Positions 47,161 to 64,000 of a stretch of DNA of 64,000 nucleotides are shown in pieces. The stretch comes from Equus caballus (Eukaryota > Chordata > Mammalia > Perissodactyla > Equidae). The DNA is taken from contig NC_091693.1 in NCBI RefSeq assembly GCF_041296265.1, forward strand, positions 6,977,001-7,041,000, given 5' to 3'. The notes below the pieces were generated by a model. That model had not been told where the DNA came from. It saw nothing but the letters and a program-made list of their open reading frames with translations, and searched no databases. The translations under genes were made by a program, and so were the position numbers. Every line of letters begins with the position of its first letter. The stretch's first letter is position 1.

Positions 47161-47814
47161 TAAATGACCCACAAATTCTTATTGAATAAAGAAGAGTATC
47201 CCCAGCTGAGATCACAGACAAATTAAACATAAGGAGGTCAAAACAACTATGGTTCATAGAGGAGAAAAGCTTTTCTTTTGACATACCTACCGTAAACAGA
47301 AAACTAGGGTTGGGGGAAAATGAAGTTGAAAATGACAGTGTGGGAGCGGGAGAGACCAGGTGGGTCATCTTGAGGGCCTGGCAGAAGAGACAGAACACAA
47401 TGGGCTGCTCAACAGCAGTCAAGGAAGGTTCTTGAAAGAAGTTCCCAGATGGTCCTTCTGTGAGTGGTCACCCGTTTTGTGGTGAGAGGGAAGGGGGCCT
47501 TTAATCTTAGCACAGCGGCAGAGTCCTAGTGGGAGAACAGCTCTGGGGTCAGAGTCCTCTCACTGGTTCTGGCCGGGTCACCTGATGACCCCTAGACCAA
47601 TTACTGGGCCTGGAGCATAAGATCCTCTGACGGGCCAGATGGGAGGGATACGCCTTTTCATGGAGCTCCAAGTAGAGTGGACCAGACACAACGCTCAAAG
47701 GTGCCCTGCACTCATGAATGGTTCTGACGTTCCAGGAGAGAATACACAAAAAGAACTTCGAATGGGGATTGGCATGTGGGAACAGCTCATAAATGCTGTC
47801 TGTTTTTGTTGGTT

Positions 47815-48020
47815 CAATGAGTCAACAGCTTCCTATTACCCTTAGAATAAAGTACAAACATGATAAGATGACCGTCGTGATTTATCCCTGTCCATCTCAC
47901 TAGCCTCATTTCCTACCACTCCCTGCCTTGACCGTTATTCTCCAGCAACAATTTTAGGAAAATCTCTCCCGGCGCTGTGCTCCCGCGGTCGTCTATGCCT
48001 CCATGCCCTGCACAGCTACT
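47815..48020 (+). mobile_element. L2 LINE 3' fragment, plus orientation
   Basis: 'TAGAATAAAGTACAAACATG', 'ATCTCACTAGCCTCATTTCC' and 'TACCACTCCCTGCCTTGACC' read as the inner L2 3' region. Confidence 0.6.
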
Positions 48021-48322
48021 CAGCCTTAAATGTTGGGGCTCAGTGACCAATGACCATACAGAGGACACTCCCACCACTACCACCACCACCGAGTTTTATC
48101 TCCAGCACAGAGCCCTGCTGAGCTCCAGACCCCAACACACAAGCGCTTACATAGAATCTCCGACTAGATTGGTTCTTCTCAAACGGGGCGGTACCGCCCC
48201 CTGGTGGGAATTTTGGAAATCTTTGGTCGCTATGCAAATTGGAGAGCGTTACACTTTTAGAGGTCAGGGACCAGGAGGGCTAGACACTGGGTCGGCGTCC
48301 CGAACAACTTAAAGATGTTCTT

Positions 48323-48551
48323 TTTTTTTTTTTTTTAAGATTTTACTTTTTTCCTTTTTCTCCCCAAAGCCCCCCGGTACATAGTTGTATATTCTTAGTT
48401 GTGGATCCTTCTAGTTGTGGCATGTGGGACGCTGCCTCAGCATGGCTCGATGAGCGGTGCCGTGTCCGCGCCCAGGATTCGAACCAGTGAAACCCTGGGC
48501 CACCTGCAGCCGAGTGCACAAACTTAACCACTGGGCCACGGGACCGGCCCC
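48323..48551 (-). mobile_element. ERE-type SINE, antisense, with target-site duplication
   Basis: Inverted near-consensus ERE ending in GCCACGGGACCGGCCCC. The 13-bp repeat TAAAGATGTTCTT occurs at 48310-48322 and 48552-48564. Low divergence suggests one of the younger insertions here. Confidence 0.95.
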
Positions 48552-48959
48552 TAAAGATGTTCTTAAAGGCGTTCTCTGAGAAAAAAAAAGTTTCTAATTA
48601 TCTGAAATTATTAATATAACACATAAACTTATGCATGACAAATTTTGGTGTGGTTTAAAATATACTTTTTCTGAAATGAAACTATGGTGTAAGTGGAGTT
48701 GAAGATTGTGATTTTTTTTGTTCAGAACAGGACCAAGGGTTGTTCACCATATTGGAAAATCACAATTCCAACCACAATGCCATCTAAGAGATATAGGGAA
48801 AAAGTTTTAAGACATACAACACACATGAAGAAATGTGCACATATGGCAAGTGTTCAGTGTGATAAGGTTTCAGAAAGTGATGTCTGTATGACTAGCCCCC
48901 AGATCAGGGTGCTGGTTACACAGTCCCCTAAAAGTCCTGATTGTGCCCCATTCCCATCA

Positions 48960-49430
48960 CTCTCTCTCTCACTCAAAGATGACCACCGGTGACTTCCAAT
49001 GTCATAATTTAGTTTTGCCTGTTTTTAACTTTAAGCAGATGAAATCATATATTATGTTCTCTTTTGGGTCTGACTCCTTTGGTTCAATATTAAGTTTGTG
49101 AGATTTGTCACGTTGTTTATCAGTAGTTCACTTATCCTCGTTGCCATGGAATCCATTGGATGAATATCCAGTTTAGTTATCCATTCTCCTTTGGTGGACA
49201 CTTGGCTTGTCTCCAGTTTCTTGTAGCAATGAGCTTTCTAGTTCACATCTTTTTGTTCACCTATATAAGCATCTCTATTGGGTGTGTACCTAGGAGTGTA
49301 ATGATGGGGTTGTAGGGTATGGAGATGTTCAGAATTAGTACATACAGCCAAACAGCTTTGCAAAGTGGGTGTATTAATTTACACCCCCATGAGCACATGG
49401 CTGTGCCTGAGCATTTTTGTTTACTTTTGT
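48960..49430 (-). mobile_element. L1 LINE 3' fragment, antisense
   Basis: 'CTTTGGTTCAATATTAAGTT', 'GTGTGTACCTAGGAGTGTAA' and 'CCAAACAGCTTTGCAAAGTG' are inverted L1 3' text. Confidence 0.7.
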
Positions 49431-49829
49431 TTTTCTTTGTTCTTCTTGACCTTAGGGACACCGGACAGATTAACCATTATCCTTGGTTCATGATGCATTC
49501 TGGCCCACGGAAAGCCCCCTCTCTGATAGTGAGAAATCTGGCCATTGTTAATATATTTATTGCTTTGATCAATGCCCCTGTATTTACCTGACCTCCCGGC
49601 GTGTCTGCTGCCCCGTCCTGGCACCAGCCCTCTACGCTGGGGCTCTGATAGCCTGCACAGCTGCCCTGCTGTGCACACCCCCCAACTCCGCTTGGGCTCT
49701 GACACCTCCCCCAGGGCTGTCATGGCTCCCCACTCAACACACACACACACACACTCGTGCAGTCTCCAAGGTTGCTTGAGCCTCACAAAATACCATTAGG
49801 ACTGAAAACCATTACCTTTTTTTTAACCC

Positions 49830-50220
49830 TTGCTTTTCACAGTTATGGTGCCCTATGCATTCATCACCTTGATGACTTTCTTTCCTATGTCATCAGATTT
49901 GTATACTTTGTTAATGTCAAAGAACATAGTTGTGGCTTTTTAAAAACAGAATCTCTATTTTACATTTTTTTCATTCATTTATTCTCCTTTCATTTTCTTA
50001 CAGCTTCTGTTTTCTTTGGGTTTATTTTATAGTTCATTTTCCAGTTTCTTAAGACAGTCACTTTGTGACTTTGGAGCTTTCTCCTTTTCTAGGATAAGTA
50101 TTCAAGGGTATGAATTTCCCTCAAAACACTGCTTTTGGTGCCTCCCACAGGTTATGATAGGTAGCATTTTCATTTTCATCCAATTCTAGATAATCTTCAT
50201 TTCTTCTCTTATTTCTTTTT
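49830..50220 (-). mobile_element. L1 LINE ORF2-region fragment, antisense, interrupted by an ERE
   Basis: 'TTTCTTTGGGTTTATTTTAT', 'AGTTTCTTAAGACAGTCACT' and 'CAAAACACTGCTTTTGGTGC' match inverted L1 ORF2 text. An ERE follows at once. Confidence 0.65.
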
Positions 50221-50482
50221 ATTTTTTTCATTTTTTGCAGAGGAAGATTTGGCCTACGCTAACATCTTTTGCAGATCTTCCTCCTTTTTTCTTCTCCCGC
50301 AACCCCCAAATCCCCAGTATGTAGTTATGTATAGTTGTAAGTTCTTCTGGTTCTTCTTTATGAGCCGCTGCCTCCACAGCATGGCTAGACACATGAGTGG
50401 TGTGGTTCTGCACCTGGGAACCGAACCTAGGCCACCGAAGCGGAGCACACCAAACTTGAACTGCTAGGCCATCAGAGCTGAC
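50221..50482 (-). mobile_element. ERE-type SINE, antisense, with target-site duplication
   Basis: Inverted ERE with the 3' module first (AGGAAGATTTGGCCTACGCT). The 16-bp repeat TCTCTTATTTCTTTTT flanks it at 50205-50220 and 50483-50498. Confidence 0.93.
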
Positions 50483-50789
50483 TCTCTTATTTCTTTTTCT
50501 TAACCCAACTTGGGCCAGCCTGATTCGGCCTGTCTGAAATTTGGAATAAAGGCACTACGTTTCAGAGTCGGGCAGCTGTGTGGTGCTGGGCTTCAAGGTG
50601 CTCTGGAAGCGGGGCAGTCAATCCTGGATGAGCAATGATGATGGACAAGGAGAGCATGGAGGAAACCTGCTGAGGGAAGCAGTCGGAAGGCAATGTGACC
50701 AATGAAAAAAGAAAAGAACTGGGCAGATTTACACAACCCGTGAAACCCCGCGGCACTTCCTATTCTTTGCTTCTATGACGGTGTTGTGC

Positions 50790-51495
50790 ACATTTATAAT
50801 ACATATTTTTTATTTTAACTTTTATTTTGACATACTGTCAAACCTATGGAAAAGTTCTAAGAATGCTACAAAGAATTCCAATACACTTCACCCACATTCC
50901 CCAAATGTCAACATTTTCCACTGTTTTATCCATTTCTATCTCTGTGTATAAACACATATTATTTTTTCTCAGCTGTCTGAGAGCAAATTGAAGGCACAAC
51001 GTCCTTTAATGCTACGTGTATGAGCGCTCATTTCCTAAGAATGGGGCACTGTCTGACACCACCGTCGTATAATACAATTAACACTGATACAGTATTATTG
51101 TCTACTCTACAAGCCATGTTCAGTTTTGCCAATTGTCCCCACAATACCCTTTACAGAAATTATGTTTTGCCCTAACCCTAAGCCTAACCCCTAACCCTAA
51201 CCCTAACCCTAACCCCTAGCCCCTAACTCTAGCCCTAGCCCTAGCCCTAATCCTAGCCCCTAGCCCCTAGCCCTAGCCCCAATCCTAGCCCCTAGCCCCT
51301 AGCCCTAGCCCCTAACCCTAAACTCTAAACCCTAACCCTAGTTAGTTGTCCTGTCTCTTTAGTCTCTTTGAATCTGAAACAAGTCTTCAGTCTTGTGTTG
51401 CGTGACCTTGACATCTGTGGAGATCACAGGCCAGTTATTTTGTAGAATATTCCTCAATTTCGATGTGTCTTTCTCATGATTAGATTCAGGTTATG
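50790..51495 (-). mobile_element. L1 LINE 3' region, antisense, split by a telomeric-repeat block
   Basis: The left part has 'GAAAAGTTCTAAGAATGCTA', 'CACCCACATTCCCCAAATGT' and 'CAATTGTCCCCACAATACCC'. The right part resumes with 'TGTCCTGTCTCTTTAGTCTC', 'CAGGCCAGTTATTTTGTAGA' and 'CATGATTAGATTCAGGTTAT'. These are consecutive segments of the same inverted L1 3' untranslated region. Confidence 0.75.
51171..51341. repeat. Interstitial telomeric repeat block (CCCTAA)n, degenerate
   Basis: About 170 bp of CCCTAA-type hexamers. The outer parts are exact or near exact; the centre is dominated by CCCTAG, CCCCTAG and CCTAAT variants. The C-rich strand is the plus strand. It sits inside an old antisense L1 with recognisable L1 text on both sides. 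Confidence 0.93.
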
Positions 51496-51499
51496 CACT

Positions 51500-51905
51500 T
51501 TAGTGTGGTGGTCTCATGGTTAAGATTCAGGACTCTCACCTCCATGGCCCACGTTCGTTTCTGGTCAGGGGACCACACGGCCCGTCTGTCAGTTCTCATA
51601 CTGTGGCGGCTGTGTGTTGTCATGATGCTGGAAGCTTTGCCACCAGGATCTCAAATACCAGCAGAGTCACCCACTGTGGACAAATTTCAGCGGAGCTTCC
51701 ACACTGAGACAGACGAGGAAGAAGGAGCTGGCCACCCACTTCTGACAAAACCAGCGGTGAGACCCTAGGAACAGCGGTGGGGCATCGTCTGATAGAGCGC
51801 CGAAGGTGAGAGGATGACGCAAAAGACCAGGCAGGGCTCCACTCTGCTGGACACAGCGTTGCTAAGAGTCGGAATGGGCTGGCAGCATGACCAACAATGC
51901 CCCTA
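51500..51905 (+). mobile_element. tRNA-Glu-like SINE with an RTE-like tail (family not assigned)
   Basis: 51501-51571 follows tRNA-Glu(CTC): 'GTGGTGGTCTCATGGTTAAG' (A box), 'GACTCTCACC' around the anticodon, then 'GTTCGTTTCTGGTCAGGGGA' (T arm and acceptor). The remaining 330 bp end with 'GAGTCGGAATGGGCTGGCAG', like the 3' tail of RTE-clade LINEs and their SINEs. The 5' acceptor strand no longer pairs with the 3' strand, so this is not a working tRNA gene. Confidence 0.6.
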
Positions 51906-53204
51906 GGTCAGGAATATCATTGATATATCGTTGTATCCTCAGTATTTCAGATCAGAAGGACCTTGATGTCGTTTTGTCCATGACTGGTCATGTCAACTTT
52001 GATCATTCGGTTAAGGTGACATCTCTTGGGTTTCTTCCACTGTGAAATTACTTTTTTTTTTTTTTGGTAACTAATAAAACAAATGCTCTTTTAGCTCTAC
52101 TACCTTTAGTGAGTTTCTGCCCCTTGTAACTTATTCATTTCTGTATCAGTTAACTGAAGACCCATTCAAAATGGCTTAAGAAGGAGGGTAATTTATGGTT
52201 GCAACTAACTGAAGACACTATTCATTTTGTCCTAAGGGAGAAGGAGCATTCACAGTCTAGGAGTACTTCTGACTTCAGGTGCCTTTGGATCCAGGGGCTT
52301 GGTGTGATCATTGATACCTATATAAATTAAGAGGGGCTAGATTTTCAGCAGACAGAAGCAATAGATGTTTGCTACATTGATTCTGATGATAGCAAAGAGG
52401 AAGAAGTAAGAAGTGCATGAATATACCCAAGATACAACATGGTGTTCCTTTGGCGAGCCTTACCCAAGTGGTTCATGTGGTGCTGAGCAAGCCACGGCCT
52501 GGATTATCAGCATATTCCGTTCCCTGGCCACAATGATTGGTTCAGGGATGGGCATAAGACCCAAGCTGGGCTGATGAAAGCCCCAGGACTTTCCAGAACT
52601 GTTGGCAAAAGAGACATTCTGGCTACTGAGCTTGTGGAATGCCAGTCTAGAACTGTAAGTGGTCATTTTTGTCTTCCAAATGAAGGGTCTACCTGGAAAA
52701 GAAGTTAACACAGAAAAAAACAGAACAAAGAGACATAGAGAGATATACCCCTCATGGCTTTTGTTTCAATGCTGGATCCAGCAGAGCTTGAAGCCAACAA
52801 TACACCTGGGATCATCAGCTATAAGAGCCAATAAATTTACCTTTCCTGCTTTGCCAATGTGGAAACAGAATGTTGTAGGTTTCTTCTTTGAGAAGGAGAA
52901 ATACACAGAAAAATTCTGCTTTTAAGAATGGAATCATCTTTTAATTAAAGGGAAATCATTTAGCCCCTAATGTATTTGTGTATTCAAGTGCTGTGATGTA
53001 AAAACTTATTTTAGTCTGCACTGATAAAAAATAATATATGGACAAACGTTTGAATTTAACAGTCTTGACAATATGATTCATCAGGTGAAAGTGGAGGCCT
53101 AAAGAAAGGTTATATTTTGTTCCCCAAGGAAATAGACAGATTTCTCAGTTATCTTTCCTGCTATTCAATACAAAGAATAAGAATTCTCTTGCTGGGCTGC
53201 TTTA

Positions 53205-53565
53205 TTATTTATTTTTTAAAATCTCCTTTGCTGAGGTGTAATTTATGTACCATACAATGCACCCATCTTAAGTGTACAGTTCAATGAGTTTTGAGAAATT
53301 TATATACCCATGTAACCACCACCACCATCATAATAGGGAACATTTCCATCACCCCAAAAACCCCCTCATGCCCTCTGGAATCAATTCCCTCCTCACGGCC
53401 CCAGGAAACTACTGATCTGCTCTGTCACCATAGATTAGCTTTGCTTGTTCTAGAATTTCTATAAGTGAAATCGTACAGTATGCATCCTTTTGGGTCTGGC
53501 TGTTTTGATAGTCTATTTACTTTCTCTTTATAGAGTCTATGTTTACATGTTTGTCATAGTTCATA
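53205..53565 (-). mobile_element. L1 LINE 3' fragment, antisense
   Basis: 'TAAGTGTACAGTTCAATGAG', 'CATGTAACCACCACCACCAT' and 'AACATTTCCATCACCCCAAA' are inverted L1 3' text. It ends shortly before the NPHS1 polyadenylation signal. Confidence 0.8.
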
Positions 53566-53629
53566 CATCATGTTTTAGATAACTGTGGAAAACAATAAAA
53601 AAGTAGGACATAGTGGTTCATAAATTCCA

Positions 53630-53635
53630 TTTATT
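53630..53635 (-). terminator. NPHS1: Polyadenylation signal of NPHS1
   Basis: AATAAA on the minus strand, about 365 bases after the nephrin stop codon; the first such signal downstream of it. Confidence 0.65.
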
Positions 53636-54000
53636 CTTATTTAGATACAGTTGAACTCAAAATGAACTAAGTTTTTAATGTCTTTTCCACTTCTGAAATT
53701 TTTACTTTAAAAAAGCATAAGAGACCCTCAGAATAGATTTTCGAGATGTCTTTTACAATTCACGGTGTCCCTTTGGAGAAGTTTAGTTTCTAAAGCCAAC
53801 CCCAAAAGGAGCCTCGCTTATACTTTGACCCCAGCTTGAATCATCTTCTGTCTCTTACAACCCTCCATGTCCTCTCCTGAATAAGTCCAGTCCTTTGTGT
53901 CTTATGGAGCTCACTTAACATGCTCAACCCCAGCTGGACTGGAAAGGACCATTGGAAGATTATGTCCTGCAGGTGTAGGAAAAGGGTGTTGAGAAGGCTT

Positions 54001-63962
<9,962 letters not shown>

Positions 63963-64000
63963 CTGGAAGAGACAGAGGCTTGGGGGAGGCACTTGGGCCC

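Larger units (their letters stand above)
39837..53629. other. Gene-free interval between PRODH2 and NPHS1
   Basis: About 14 kb with no exon, RNA gene or conserved frame that I can support. It is mostly fragments of L1, L2, MIR and ERE, listed separately. Unassigned pieces are 41030-41420, 43100-43260, 43640-44080, 47160-47810 and 51905-53200. The last includes a mammal-wide repeat with 'TGATTGGTTCAGGGATGGGC' at about 52540. PRODH2 promoter sequence just above 39836 shows no TATA box or CpG island. Confidence 0.6.

Noticed and set aside
51501-51571. Functional tRNA-Glu gene
   Set aside because: The acceptor stem does not pair, the T loop is changed and a long SINE body follows.
51493-51768. 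91-codon plus-strand frame
   Set aside because: It lies within the tRNA-Glu-like SINE.

Overview
This is a mammalian autosomal segment. Nine copies of the perissodactyl tRNA-type SINE family (equine repetitive element, ERE) point to a horse-like genome (Equus, less likely rhino or tapir). Older mammal-wide L2, MIR and L1 fragments fill most non-coding DNA. The gene order PROSER3 - ARHGAP33 - PRODH2 - NPHS1 is that of human 19q13.12, so this is the orthologous block. Protein comparisons rest on remembered family sequences, not on a search.

Layout: (1) 1-3906, the 3' exons of PROSER3 (+). (2) 3907-7400, a repeat-filled spacer. (3) 7400-20760, complete ARHGAP33 (+): CpG-island promoter, upstream ORF and 21 coding exons giving 1290 codons, with PX, SH3 and RhoGAP domains and a long proline/serine-rich tail. 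(4) 20945 to about 28400, on the minus strand and tail-to-tail with ARHGAP33, a gene whose first ten coding exons join in frame into 512 codons resembling TEX14: ankyrin repeats followed by a kinase-like domain without catalytic residues. This is the least expected gene of the window. (5) 29866-39836, complete PRODH2 (-), ten exons and 460 codons. (6) 39837-53629, about 14 kb with no gene found: L1, L2, MIR and ERE fragments, a block of degenerate telomeric repeat inside an old L1, and a tRNA-Glu-like SINE. (7) 53630-64000, the last 13 coding exons of NPHS1 (-), from the late immunoglobulin domains through the FN3 domain, membrane helix and tyrosine-rich tail; the gene continues beyond the right edge.

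The genes do not form one pathway. ARHGAP33 is a Rho-family GTPase regulator and sorting-nexin-like adaptor. PRODH2 is the mitochondrial hydroxyproline dehydrogenase of liver and kidney. NPHS1 encodes nephrin of the podocyte slit diaphragm. The TEX14-like gene has promoter motifs (NRF1 palindrome, twin CACGTG) compatible with germline or housekeeping expression. Exon boundaries were placed by hand from GT/GC-AG signals, reading frame and family similarity. Lengths divisible by three in ARHGAP33 (3873 nt), PRODH2 (1383 nt) and the TEX14-like core (1536 nt) support them.
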